64,000 nucleotides of DNA. Source: Bradyrhizobium sp. WBOS07. GTDB lineage: Bacteria > Pseudomonadota > Alphaproteobacteria > Rhizobiales > Xanthobacteraceae. Each line of letters starts with the position of its first letter. Position 1 is the stretch's first letter. The notes beneath the pieces were generated by a model. That model was not told where the DNA came from and did no database searches. It worked only from the letters and a program-made list of their open reading frames with translations. Below, piece after piece: positions 41,644 through 50,385 of the stretch. Position numbers and translations under genes: made by a program. The stretch lies in NCBI RefSeq assembly GCF_024585165.1, contig NZ_CP029008.1:558001-622000 (forward strand), given 5' to 3'.

Positions 41644-42972
41644 CTATGATTTGGCAAACGTCGCCCGATACAGCGCCGGATATCTCGCCCCCTGCAAGCC
41701 GCCCCGCGCGACGTAGAACGCGATCAGCGCGCTCCACAGCCCGGCATTGCCGAATGCTTGCAGCGCCAGCCAGACCGCGAAGAAGATCGCGAGCGAGGCC
41801 AGCATCAGATTGCGCATCTCCCGCGCCCAGGTCGCGCCGACATAGATGCCGTCGAAGCCGAAGGCGAACACGCCGGGGATCGGAGCGAGCACGATGAACG
41901 GCAGGAACTCGCGCGCGGCGCGGCGAACCTCCTCGCTCGCAGTCATGACGTTGATGATATCGGTTCCGAACGCCGCGAACAGCACGGCGACGGCGATTGC
42001 GAAGCCGAGCCCCCACGTCAGCACCAGCCTGGTCGAATCCGCAAATCCCTTGGCGTCGCGGCCGCCAAAGGCGCGGCCGCAGAGCTGCTGGGCCGCGTTG
42101 GCAAGGCCGTCGAGAAAGAAGGCGCTGACCAGGAGGAAATTGTTGAGCACGGAGTTCGCCGCCAGCGTGACGTCGCCGGCACGCGCGCCCTTGGCGGTGA
42201 AGAACAAGAACACCGCGATCAGCGCCGCGGTGCGGATCAGAATGTCGGTGTTCACTGCCAGGAGGCGCATCAGCTTGGCGCGATCGAACAGCGTTGCGCG
42301 AGGCACCGTAAAACCGCCGACCGCATGGCGCCTGCACACGATTACGCCGAGCATGAAGCCGATCGTCTCCGACACGAGCGCGGCGATCGCCGCGCCGGCG
42401 ATGCCGGTGTCGTAGACCAGCACCAGCAGGATAGTTGCCACCATGTTGACGAGGTTGATGACGACCTGGAGCGCAAGAGCCGGATTGGCACGGGCCTGTC
42501 CCACCAGCCAACCAAGGATGACGTAATTGGCGAAGGCGAAAGGCGAGGACCAGATCCTGATCATGAAGTAGGTCTTGGCGGCGCGCGTCACGCCATCGCT
42601 GCCGCCCATCAGGTCGAACAGTAGGCTCGCCAGCGGCAGCTGCAGCACGATCAGCGCCGCGCCGATCAGGCCGGCGACGATGAAGCCGCGCATCAGGATC
42701 ACGGTCTGCTCGCGCGTCTCGCCGGCGCCGAGCGCCTGCGCGGTGAAGGCGAGGGTGCTCATGCGCAGGAAGCCGAACAGCCAGAACAGGCAGTCGAAGA
42801 TCACGGAGGCCATCGCGACGCCGCCGAGCAGCGCGGCATCGTCGAGCCGTCCGATCGCGGTGGTCGAGACCACCCCGATCAGCGGCGTGGTGAGGTTCGC
42901 GACCATCGCGGGTCCCGCGATAGCGAAGACCTGCCGGCTGCCGACGCGGTGATGGACCGGTGCGTGCATCAT
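41644..42972 (-). CDS. MATE family efflux transporter
   Basis: A 442-residue membrane protein with about twelve hydrophobic segments. N-terminal IAGPAMVANLTTPLIGVVSTTAIGRL is the MATE signature (the pattern P-N-x-T-x-P-L in the DinF subgroup). Second-half features are DVTLAANSVLNNFLLVSAFFLDGLANAAQQLCG. It likely exports drugs or organic compounds by proton or sodium antiport. The start at 42972 abuts the stop of the upstream MBL-fold gene (42973), so the pair is coupled. Confidence 0.9.
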   Translation of the reverse strand: MMHAPVHHRVGSRQVFAIAGPAMVANLTTPLIGVVSTTAIGRLDDAALLGGVAMASVIFDCLFWLFGFLRMSTLAFTAQALGAGETREQTVILMRGFIVAGLIGAALIVLQLPLASLLFDLMGGSDGVTRAAKTYFMIRIWSSPFAFANYVILGWLVGQARANPALALQVVINLVNMVATILLVLVYDTGIAGAAIAALVSETIGFMLGVIVCRRHAVGGFTVPRATLFDRAKLMRLLAVNTDILIRTAALIAVFLFFTAKGARAGDVTLAANSVLNNFLLVSAFFLDGLANAAQQLCGRAFGGRDAKGFADSTRLVLTWGLGFAIAVAVLFAAFGTDIINVMTASEEVRRAAREFLPFIVLAPIPGVFAFGFDGIYVGATWAREMRNLMLASLAIFFAVWLALQAFGNAGLWSALIAFYVARGGLQGARYPALYRATFAKS

Positions 42973-43707
42973 TCAGAACACGAGCACCATGCCGTCTTCG
43001 GCGGCGAGATGCTCGACCTCGCCCAGGCGCGACAGCATGTCGTCGCTCATATGGGTGAGGACGAGCCGTTTGGCGCCGATCGCGGGCAGATGCTGTTCCA
43101 AGGTCTTCAGGCTGAGATGGTTCTTGACCACCTTCGCGTACATGTAGGCCTCGGCAATGAAAAGATCCGCGCCATGCGCCAGCGGAATGAGCGTCTCCGT
43201 CCATTCGGTGTCGGCGCTGTAGGCGAACGTGCGGCCTTCGGCCTCGACACGGTAGGCGAGGAAAGGACCACCGGATTCGCCGTGCACGACGGGATAGGGC
43301 GTCACCGTCACGGCGCCGAACGTTCGTCTTTGCCCGGGCGCGAGCTCGGTAACATCGAGCTCGAAGCGCTGTTTCGTCTTCGAGGAGTGCTCGAACAGCG
43401 CCTCCATCACCTCACGCAGCCGCCTCTCGATGCCTTGCGGGCCCGCGATCGTCAGCGGTCGCACCCTCCGCGAGAATTGGGCGTCGAGCAGCAGGAACGG
43501 CAGCCCGGCAAAATGGTCGCCGTGGAAATGCGTGATCAGGATCAGATCGATCTCGTCGCACGCGATCTCGAGCCGCTTCAGCGCCGGCAAGGCCGACGCG
43601 CCGCAATCGATCAGGAAGTTGGCCTCGCGCCCCGAGACATGGAAGCAGGTGTTGAGCCTGCCGCCGGAGCCGAAGGCGTCGCCGCAGCCGACGAAACGCA
43701 GTTGCAT
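42973..43707 (-). CDS. Metallo-beta-lactamase-fold hydrolase (RNase Z-like)
   Basis: A 244-residue hydrolase. N-terminal MQLRFVGCGDAFGSGGRLNTCF is followed by the metal motif ILITHFHGDHFAGLPFLL (HxHxDH, about residues 58-63). YSADTEW holds the bridging Asp, and LTHMSDD a late His. Spacing resembles RNase Z/arylsulphatase-like MBL proteins, although RNase Z is usually longer with a flexible arm. The natural substrate is unknown. Its stop directly abuts the MATE start. A small membrane protein gene lies 18 bases upstream on the same strand. Confidence 0.85.
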   Translation of the reverse strand: MQLRFVGCGDAFGSGGRLNTCFHVSGREANFLIDCGASALPALKRLEIACDEIDLILITHFHGDHFAGLPFLLLDAQFSRRVRPLTIAGPQGIERRLREVMEALFEHSSKTKQRFELDVTELAPGQRRTFGAVTVTPYPVVHGESGGPFLAYRVEAEGRTFAYSADTEWTETLIPLAHGADLFIAEAYMYAKVVKNHLSLKTLEQHLPAIGAKRLVLTHMSDDMLSRLGEVEHLAAEDGMVLVF

Positions 43708-43725
43708 CGGCTGCGGACTCCCAGC

Positions 43726-44031
43726 CTACCGGCCGTGCGGCGCGCCGAACACGCGCGAGAGCAGCCAGATCGGGATCACGATCACCGCGCCGAGCAGGAA
43801 ATAGCGCCACAGCCAGTTGATGGTATCGAAGCCGAGATCCCACAGACGCTGGAACAGGAGGCGGATGCTGGTGATGATGTTCCAGGGATCAAATCCGATC
43901 GCGGCCAGCACGACGCCGACCAGGATCGAGAGCAGGACCAGCCGGAACGCGACCGCCAGCGGCGAGCCGCCGAGAAAGCGGTTCAGCCCATCGCTGCGGC
44001 CGGCCGGCAAATCTCTGACGTCTTGGACCAT
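43726..44031 (-). CDS. Small integral membrane protein, DUF6460-like
   Basis: A 101-residue protein with two hydrophobic segments: about residues 27-47 (VAFRLVLLSILVGVVLAAIGF) and about 70-93 (WLWRYFLLGAVIVIPIWLLSRV). The pattern DPWNIITSIRLLFQRLWDLGFD between them is typical of a conserved alphaproteobacterial family that I associate, from memory, with DUF6460. Function is unknown. It is probably cotranscribed with the MBL-fold and MATE genes. Confidence 0.65.
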   Translation of the reverse strand: MVQDVRDLPAGRSDGLNRFLGGSPLAVAFRLVLLSILVGVVLAAIGFDPWNIITSIRLLFQRLWDLGFDTINWLWRYFLLGAVIVIPIWLLSRVFGAPHGR

Positions 44032-44157
44032 CGCAAACTCCTCGAGAAGGATTCGACCCCATTATAGGGCACGGCGAGGCACATGGGGAACCCGGATCGG
44101 CGCGTCAATCGGGTTACCGGAGTTTAATTCGGGCAGACGCGTGCCGCGGGTTGCCAA

Positions 44158-44281
44158 CCTCTCCCGCTTGCGGGAGAGGTCGCGCCGAAGGCGCGGGTGA
44201 GGGCTCTCTCCTCTGGGGGATACCCAATGCGGAGACAGCCCTCTCCCCACCCCTCTCCCGCACGCGGGAGAGGGAGCGCAC
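44158..44281. repeat. Palindromic intergenic repeat, family D copy 2
   Basis: Very similar to copy 1: cctctcccgcttgcgggaga, gtcgcgccgaaggcg, gggctctctcctc, and a terminal cacgcgggagagggagcgca. It lies between the DNA ligase stop and the small membrane protein gene start. Confidence 0.85.
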
Positions 44282-44299
44282 TGCCGTCGTGGCAACAGT

Positions 44300-45961
44300 T
44301 CACACCTCGATCTCCGCCGCCTCCGCCTTCAGCATCCGCTCCAACGTCTCCAGCCGGTCGGCCTCGCGCGGCGGCTTGTCCCAGCGCAGGCGGCTGATGC
44401 GGGGGAAGCGCATGGCGACGCCGGATTTGTGCCGCGGCGAACGCTGCAAGCCCTCGAACGCCACCTCCAGCACCAGCCCCTTGTCGCCCTCGTGCACGAC
44501 ATGGCGCACGGGACCGAACTTCTCCGTGGTGTTGCGGCGAACGAAGCGGTCGATCTGCAACAGCTCCTCATCGGTGAAGCCGAAATAGGCTTTGCCGACC
44601 GGCACCAGTTCGTCGCCGCCCTCGCCCGCGGTCCAGACGCCGAAGGTGTAGTCGGAATAATAGGACGAGCGTTTGCCGTGACCGCGCTGCGCATACATCA
44701 GCACGGCGTCGATGATGTGCGGATCGCGCTTCCACTTCCACCATTGGCCCTTCGGCCGTCCCGGCAGATAGGGCGCATCGCGCCGCTTCAGCATCACGCC
44801 TTCGACGGCGTCGGCATCTTCTCCGGCGCCGGCGCTCGCGGGATCGGCACGCGCGGCGGTCAATGCGTCCCAGCTTGCGAAAGGCACGGTGGGCGACAGG
44901 TCGATGCGGGGATCGCCGAGCTTCGTGATGAAGCTCTCCAGCCGCTCGCGCCGCTCCGCGAACGGCAGCTCGCGCAGATCGTTCTCGTCGTCGCCGAGCA
45001 GGTCGTAGGCGCGCAGGTGGATCGGAAACTCCTTGATCAGCTTGGGCGAGACGACCTTGCGGTTGAGCCGCTGCTGTAGGACGTTGAAGCTCTGCACGCG
45101 CCCCTGGCGCAGGATCAGCAGCTCGCCGTCGATCGCACCCGGCAAATGCAGCGACGGCACGAGGTCCGGAAAGCTGCCCGTGATGTCCTCGCCGGTGCGC
45201 GAATAGAGCCGCGCCGTGACGTGGCCGCGCTCGTCGCGGCCGGCGACGGCCTGCACGCGGATGCCGTCCCATTTCCATTCGGCGATGTAGTCGGCGGGAT
45301 CGAGCGCGGTGAAATCGCCGTCCTCGATCGCATGCGCCAGCATCACTGGCCGGAACGGCGCGGGATCACGGTTGACCGGCTTGTCGCCGCGGCCTTCCAG
45401 CCAGGCGAACAGGTCGAGATAAGGCGGTGCGAGGCCCGGCCAGATCAGCTCGACCTCATGCGGATCCTTCTCGCCGAGCGCGGCCACCGCAGTCTTGGCA
45501 AGGCGCGCCGAGATGCCGATCCGCAAGCTGCCGGTGACGAGCTTCAACAGGGCCCAGCGGCCGGTCTCGTCCAGCTCGTCGAGCCAGCGCTCGAGCTGCT
45601 TCGGCAGCTCGGTCTTGCCGAGCGTGCGCAGCGTGGTGACGACCTCGGTGAGACTCGGTGGCGGCGGGTTGTTGTGGGCAGCGAACGCCGCCTTCGGCCA
45701 CATCAGCGCCACCGTCTCGGAGAGATCGCCGACGTAATCGTAGCTCAGCCCGAACAGCACCTCATCGGTGCGCGCCGCAATGAGGTCGCGGATCAGGGCA
45801 GGCTTGGCGTGCTTGAAGCTGAGCGCGCCGGTGAGCGCGGCCAGCGCATAGCCGCGGTCGGGATCGCCGACCTCGCGGAAATAGCCGGTGATCAGCCGCA
45901 GCTTGTTGTTGCGGCCAGGTTCGTAGGCGAGACGGTCCAGGAGCTCGGCGAAGCGGTTCAT
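44300..45961 (-). CDS. ATP-dependent DNA ligase (ligase of the Lhr/PdeM/exonuclease set)
   Basis: A 553-residue ligase. The nucleotidyl-transfer motif I is AEWKWDGIRVQ with active Lys230. Other core motifs are LYSRTGEDITGSFPDL (motif Ia region), GAIDGELLI (motif III), VEGVMLKRRDAPYLPGR (motif IV) and WWKWKRD (motif V). An N-terminal DNA-binding domain (1-200) and a C-terminal OB domain complete it. Relatives occur in bacterial operons with exonuclease, Lhr-type helicase and PdeM. The start overlaps the upstream exonuclease stop (ATGA). The helicase and PdeM genes lie 13 kb away. Confidence 0.93.
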   Translation of the reverse strand: MNRFAELLDRLAYEPGRNNKLRLITGYFREVGDPDRGYALAALTGALSFKHAKPALIRDLIAARTDEVLFGLSYDYVGDLSETVALMWPKAAFAAHNNPPPPSLTEVVTTLRTLGKTELPKQLERWLDELDETGRWALLKLVTGSLRIGISARLAKTAVAALGEKDPHEVELIWPGLAPPYLDLFAWLEGRGDKPVNRDPAPFRPVMLAHAIEDGDFTALDPADYIAEWKWDGIRVQAVAGRDERGHVTARLYSRTGEDITGSFPDLVPSLHLPGAIDGELLILRQGRVQSFNVLQQRLNRKVVSPKLIKEFPIHLRAYDLLGDDENDLRELPFAERRERLESFITKLGDPRIDLSPTVPFASWDALTAARADPASAGAGEDADAVEGVMLKRRDAPYLPGRPKGQWWKWKRDPHIIDAVLMYAQRGHGKRSSYYSDYTFGVWTAGEGGDELVPVGKAYFGFTDEELLQIDRFVRRNTTEKFGPVRHVVHEGDKGLVLEVAFEGLQRSPRHKSGVAMRFPRISRLRWDKPPREADRLETLERMLKAEAAEIEV

Positions 45962-46995
45962 GCCTCAGTCTCACCCGTGACCGGCGTCTCGCTCTCCTCC
46001 TCGTCGCCATAGCCGACGAGATCGAGCGGCTGCGCTTTCAGGCCCTTGCTTCGGCACCAATGCACCAGCGCATCTTCCTGGCCGTGGGTGACCCAGATCT
46101 CGCCGGCGCCGGTTGCGCCGATCGTGGCGGTGAGGCCGTCCCAATCGGCATGATCGGAGATCACCAGCGGCAGCTCGACGCCACGCTGCCGCGCCCGGGC
46201 GCGCACCCGCATCCAGCCCGAGGCGAACGCGGTGACCGGATCGGGAAAGCGCCGCGTCCACAGATCTGACGTCGCCGAGGGCGGAGCCAGCGTGATGGTG
46301 CCGGCCAGCGCCGCCTTCTTCACACCCTTCGCCGGCCTGAGCTCGCCGAGCTCGATGCCGCGGCTCTGATAATATTCGGTGATGGTCTCCATGGCGCCAT
46401 GCAGGTAGATCGGGGCATCGTAACCGGCCTGCCGCAGCAGCTTGATCACGCGCTGCGCCTTGCCGAGCGAATAGGCGCCGACGAGATGCGCGCGCTCGGG
46501 AAACAGCGCGACGGAAGCCAGCAGCTTCTTCACTTCGTCGCCCGCATCGCCATGCCGGAACACCGGCAGCCCGAACGTCGCCTCGGTGATGAAGACGTCG
46601 CAGGGCACCAGCTCGAACGGCGTGCAGGTCGGGTCCGGCGCGTCCTTGTAGTCGCCGGATGCCACGATGCAGGTGTCCTTGCACGTCACCGCGATCTGCG
46701 CGGAGCCGAGCACGTGGCCGGCCGGGTGGAATTTCACGCGGACATCGCCGAGCCGGATCTCCTCGCCATAGCCGATCGCCTGGGTCGAGCCGGCAAAATT
46801 CTCGCCATAGCGCAGCCGCATCATGTCGAGCGTTTCCTGCGTCGCCAGCACCGCGCCATGGCCGGCGCGGGCATGGTCGGAATGGCCGTGGGTGATCACG
46901 GCCCGCTCGACCGGGCGGACGGGGTCGATATGGAAACCGCCGGGCTTGCAGCACAGGCCGGCAACAGCTGGCAACAGGATGTCTTGAGGTCGCAT
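45958..46995 (-). CDS. Ligase-associated DNA exonuclease (MBL/beta-CASP family)
   Basis: A 345-residue metallo-beta-lactamase/beta-CASP nuclease. The metal motif is ITHGHSDHARAGHG (about residues 34-47), SGDYKD carries the bridging Asp, and ISDHADWDGL a late His. The family is DNA exonucleases paired with an ATP-dependent ligase. ATG 46993-46995 gives MRPQDILLPAVAGLCCKPGGF, a standard start; an upstream in-frame ATG is less likely. The stop overlaps the ligase start by 4 bases, so they are coupled. Confidence 0.92.
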   Translation of the reverse strand: MRPQDILLPAVAGLCCKPGGFHIDPVRPVERAVITHGHSDHARAGHGAVLATQETLDMMRLRYGENFAGSTQAIGYGEEIRLGDVRVKFHPAGHVLGSAQIAVTCKDTCIVASGDYKDAPDPTCTPFELVPCDVFITEATFGLPVFRHGDAGDEVKKLLASVALFPERAHLVGAYSLGKAQRVIKLLRQAGYDAPIYLHGAMETITEYYQSRGIELGELRPAKGVKKAALAGTITLAPPSATSDLWTRRFPDPVTAFASGWMRVRARARQRGVELPLVISDHADWDGLTATIGATGAGEIWVTHGQEDALVHWCRSKGLKAQPLDLVGYGDEEESETPVTGETEA

Positions 46996-47058
46996 GCCTG
47001 ATATATAGGCCGCGTTACCGTCGCTTCGAGTCATTCCGCCCTACACTTCCTGGTTCCC

Positions 47059-47985
47059 ATGCCCCTCCGCCTGTTCCTGACTTCCGGCGATCTCATGGCC
47101 GACCGCCGCTTCGAGTTCGCGCGCGACCTCCAGCTCAAGGGCGATCTGCCCGCGGCCGCCGATCTGCTGGAGCAGGCGATCGAGCTGGCGCCCGACTTCA
47201 CCTCGGCCTGGTTCACGCTGGGCGAAATCCGGCAGCAGCTCGGCGAGCGCGACCAGGCGATCGCGGCGTTTCGAGAAGCGCGGAGGTGCGACCCCGGCGA
47301 CCAGCACGGCGCCGGGCTGCACCTGATGCGGCTCGGCGATGCCGAGATGGCGGAGATGCCGAAGGCCTATGTGCAGGCGCTGTTCGACCAGTACGCCCCG
47401 CGCTTCGAGCACGCGCTGATCAACGATCTCGGCTACCGCGCGCCCAGCTTGATCTTCAAGGCGGTGCTGGCCGCGCGCGTTGCCGCGAAGAAGCCGGCCT
47501 ACTTCAAGCGCACCATCGATCTCGGCTGCGGCACCGGCCTTGCGGCCGCCGCCTTCGCCAAGCAGGTCGATCATTTCATCGGCATCGATCTGTCGCCCGG
47601 CATGATCAAGCAGGCGCGCGCTACCAACCTCTATGCCGAGCTCGAAGTCGCCGACATGATCGAGGGTTTGCGCACCAAGCATGACGCGAGCGCGAACCTC
47701 ATCGTCGCAGCGGATGCGTTCGTCTATCTCGCCGATCTCGCGCCGGTGCTCGACGAAGCGAGCCGCGTGCTCGCATCAGGCGGCGTGCTCGCCTTCACGC
47801 TGGAAACGCATGACGGCAGCGGCATCGTTCTCGGCGAGGGCCTGCGCTATGCCCATCCGGCGGAATATGTCCGCGGCGCCATCGCCAAGGCGGGCCTGAA
47901 GCTGCTGACGCTGGAGCCGGCCTCGCCGCGCAACGAGAACAACGAGCCGGTGCGCGGTCTCGTCGTCGTCGCCGAGAAAACTTGA
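47059..47985 (+). CDS. TPR-containing SAM-dependent methyltransferase
   Basis: A 308-residue protein. Two N-terminal TPR-like repeats (about residues 15-80: LKGDLPAAADLLEQAIELAPDFTSAWFTLGEIRQQLG, shown in pieces) are followed by a class I methyltransferase domain. The SAM-binding motif I is TIDLGCGTGLAAAAFA (about residues 155-170), with GIDLSPGMIKQAR next. Its substrate is unknown; family members are annotated as putative methyltransferases with TPR scaffolds. The start ATG 47059 is likely; 47095 (MADRRFEFA) is possible. It is divergent from the exonuclease gene. Confidence 0.85.
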   Translation: MPLRLFLTSGDLMADRRFEFARDLQLKGDLPAAADLLEQAIELAPDFTSAWFTLGEIRQQLGERDQAIAAFREARRCDPGDQHGAGLHLMRLGDAEMAEMPKAYVQALFDQYAPRFEHALINDLGYRAPSLIFKAVLAARVAAKKPAYFKRTIDLGCGTGLAAAAFAKQVDHFIGIDLSPGMIKQARATNLYAELEVADMIEGLRTKHDASANLIVAADAFVYLADLAPVLDEASRVLASGGVLAFTLETHDGSGIVLGEGLRYAHPAEYVRGAIAKAGLKLLTLEPASPRNENNEPVRGLVVVAEKT

Positions 47986-48101
47986 GTCTAGGCGCTGGGC
48001 GCCACGCGATTTAAGCGTCATTGCGTCGCAAAGAAGCGACTTCCCACTTGCGAGCCGTGCTGCGTTGCCAGCACAATGCGCGCACCAGGGAGAAACAAGC
48101 A

Positions 48102-49331
48102 ATGAAGAAGAATCCATCGCGGCGCGAATTCAACGCCGCCGCGCTTGCCACCATCGCCGCATCCACCTTGCCCGCGCCCTACGTCTGGGCCGCGGAGAAG
48201 AAATACGATGCGGGCGCCAGCGACACCGAGATCAAGATCGGACAGACCGTGCCGCATTCCGGCCCCGGCTCGCTCTACGGCGTGCTCGGGCGCATCGGCG
48301 AAGCCTATTTCCAGATGCTGAACGAGAAGGGCGGCATCAACGGGCGCAAGATCAAGTTTCTCACCATGGACGATGCCTACAGCGCGCCGAAATGCGTCGA
48401 GGCGACGCGGCGCCTGGTCGAGCAGGAGGAGGTGCTCGCGCTGTACGGCTCGCTCGGCACCGCGCCGCAGACCGCCGTGCACAAATACCTGAACTCCAAG
48501 GGCGTGCCGCAGCTGCTGCTCAACACCGGCGCGTCGAAGTGGAACAATCCGAAAGAGTTCAAATGGACGATGGCGGGCTTGCCGCTGTATCCGACCGAGG
48601 CGCGCATCCTCGCGCGGCACGTCGTTGCCGTGAAGCCGAACGCCAAGATCGGCATCCTCTACCAGAACGACGATTTCGGCCGCGACTTCCTCGGTCCCTT
48701 CAAGAAGGTGCTGGCGGATGCCGGCGGCACCGCGCAAGTGATCATGGAGCAGACTTACGATCTCACTGAACCGACCGTCGATTCCCAGCTCATCAACCTG
48801 TCGAAGTCGGGCGCCGACGTCTTCTACAACATCTCCACCGGCAAGGCCTCGTCACAGTCGATCCGCAAAGTCGCCGAGCTCGGCTGGAAGCCGCTGCAGC
48901 TGTTGTCGGCCGGCTCGACCGGGCGCTCGATCCTCAGCGCGGCGGGCCTCGAGAACGCCACCGGCATCGTCGCCATCCGCTACAACAAGGAGGTCGGCCT
49001 GCCGAAATGGGAGAAGGATCCCGACGTGATGGCGTTCGAGGAATTGCGCAAGAAATACACTCCGGCCATTGACCCCGACAACACCATCGCCTTTGCCGGC
49101 TACGGCCAGGCCGTGACCATGGGCGAGATCCTGCGCCGCTGCGGCGACGAGCTCACCCGCGCCAACGTGCTGAAGCAGGCCTCGAACCTCAAGGGCTTCC
49201 ACTCGCCCTACTTCCTCGACGGCGTCACCTACAGCTACACGCCGGAGGATTACACACCGATGAAGACGCTCTTCATCTCCACCTTCACCGGCAAGGACTG
49301 GGACATCTCCGACAAGCCGATGTCGGAGTAG
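48102..49331 (+). CDS. Branched-chain-type periplasmic binding protein, probable Tat substrate
   Basis: A 409-residue solute-binding protein. The N-terminus has an SRREFN twin-arginine motif followed by AAALATIAASTLPAP, with cleavage near AWA. The mature domain shows the LivJ/K pattern: EIKIGQTVPHSGPGSLYG, LNEKGGINGRKIKFL, and the TKRLVEQEEVLALYGSLG-like segment. No ABC permease or ATPase gene is adjacent, so the partner must be elsewhere. The substrate is probably a branched-chain amino acid, aromatic acid or similar. ATG 48102 has GGGAGA upstream. Confidence 0.9.
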   Translation: MKKNPSRREFNAAALATIAASTLPAPYVWAAEKKYDAGASDTEIKIGQTVPHSGPGSLYGVLGRIGEAYFQMLNEKGGINGRKIKFLTMDDAYSAPKCVEATRRLVEQEEVLALYGSLGTAPQTAVHKYLNSKGVPQLLLNTGASKWNNPKEFKWTMAGLPLYPTEARILARHVVAVKPNAKIGILYQNDDFGRDFLGPFKKVLADAGGTAQVIMEQTYDLTEPTVDSQLINLSKSGADVFYNISTGKASSQSIRKVAELGWKPLQLLSAGSTGRSILSAAGLENATGIVAIRYNKEVGLPKWEKDPDVMAFEELRKKYTPAIDPDNTIAFAGYGQAVTMGEILRRCGDELTRANVLKQASNLKGFHSPYFLDGVTYSYTPEDYTPMKTLFISTFTGKDWDISDKPMSE

Positions 49332-49360
49332 GGCTTGGGCGCGAGGCGAGCGACGACGCT

Positions 49361-49517
49361 CTTCCCTTCTCCCCTTGTGGGAGAAGGTGGCGCGCGAAGC
49401 GCGCCGGATGAGGGGTGCTTCAGCAAACTCACATGTGAAGGGTGACTCGCGGAGAGACACCCCTCACCCGTCTCGCCGCTGCGCGGCGAGCCACCCTCTC
49501 CCACAAGGGGAGAGGGT
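49361..49517. repeat. Palindromic intergenic repeat, variant of family D
   Basis: Outer arms are cttctccccttgtgggagaa and ccctctcccacaaggggaga, with inner gcgcgcgaagcgcgc and ctcgccgctgcgcggcgag. It is related to copies 1 and 2 by the ctctccc theme and the gatgaggggtg-type block. It lies between the convergent binding-protein and amidohydrolase genes. Confidence 0.75.
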
Positions 49518-49539
49518 AAAAGCGCCGCATACATTGCAA

Positions 49540-50382
49540 TTAGCCCAACTTATACGCAGCCTTGGCATTCACGCCGAAAGCCTTGTCCCGCACCTGCGGA
49601 CCAAGTTTCGCCAGGCAGGCTTCCAGCGCGTCCTTGATCTCGCCGTAGCTTCCCGCAAGCAGGCACACCGGCCAGTCCGAGCCGAAGATCAGCCTGTCCT
49701 CGCCGAAACAGCTTGCGGCGTGCGCCACGAACGGAAGCAGGCGCTCCGCATCCCAGTCGTTCCAAACTGCCTCGGTCGCAAGGCCCGAGATCTTGCACCA
49801 GACATTGCCGCAGGTCCCGAGCGCCTTGATGTGGCCCGACCATTCGGCGCTGCCGCCGTCGGCGATCGGCGGCTTGGCCGCGTGGTCGAGCACGAAACGC
49901 GCTTGCGGAAAAGCCTGCGCGGTTGCGATCGCGGCGGGCAGCTCGCGGGTGCGGACGAGGAAATCGTAGGCAAGATCATGCGCGAACAATGCCGTGAGTC
50001 CGCGCTGGACGTCTTCGCGCAGCAGCCAATCGGGATCGGCTTCATCGTGCACCTGGTGGCGGATGCCGACCAGCTTGTCTCCGCCCGGCAAGCCGCGCTG
50101 CCGGGCGAGCGTATCGCTGAGCGCCCCGTCGGTCAGGTCGGCCCAGCCGACGACGCCGATCACCGACGGCGTCGCATGGGCGATCGCTAAGAATTCCTCG
50201 GTCTCCTCGAGCGAGGAGCGGCATTGCACCACGATGCTGGCATCGATGCCGTTCGCCTTCAGCAATGGCGCCAGATCAGCCGGGCCGAACGCGCGGCGGA
50301 TCGGCGCGAGCTCGTCCGCCGCCATCCAGGGATAGTCGGCGCGCGCCGGATCCCAGAAATGCTGGTGGGCATCGATGATCAT
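49540..50382 (-). CDS. Amidohydrolase 2 family protein, putative sugar lactonase
   Basis: A 280-residue TIM-barrel hydrolase. The N-terminal metal motif is MIIDAHQHFWDP (residues 1-12), FVLDHAAKP holds a His near 172, and IFGSDWPVC the conserved Asp near 239. It resembles L-fuconolactonase and related sugar lactonases (COG3618). It is 3 bases downstream of the aldose dehydrogenase gene, which would produce a lactone; the pair may oxidise the sugar imported by the ABC system. The specific sugar is unproven. Confidence 0.85.
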   Translation of the reverse strand: MIIDAHQHFWDPARADYPWMAADELAPIRRAFGPADLAPLLKANGIDASIVVQCRSSLEETEEFLAIAHATPSVIGVVGWADLTDGALSDTLARQRGLPGGDKLVGIRHQVHDEADPDWLLREDVQRGLTALFAHDLAYDFLVRTRELPAAIATAQAFPQARFVLDHAAKPPIADGGSAEWSGHIKALGTCGNVWCKISGLATEAVWNDWDAERLLPFVAHAASCFGEDRLIFGSDWPVCLLAGSYGEIKDALEACLAKLGPQVRDKAFGVNAKAAYKLG

Positions 50383-50385
50383 GCC

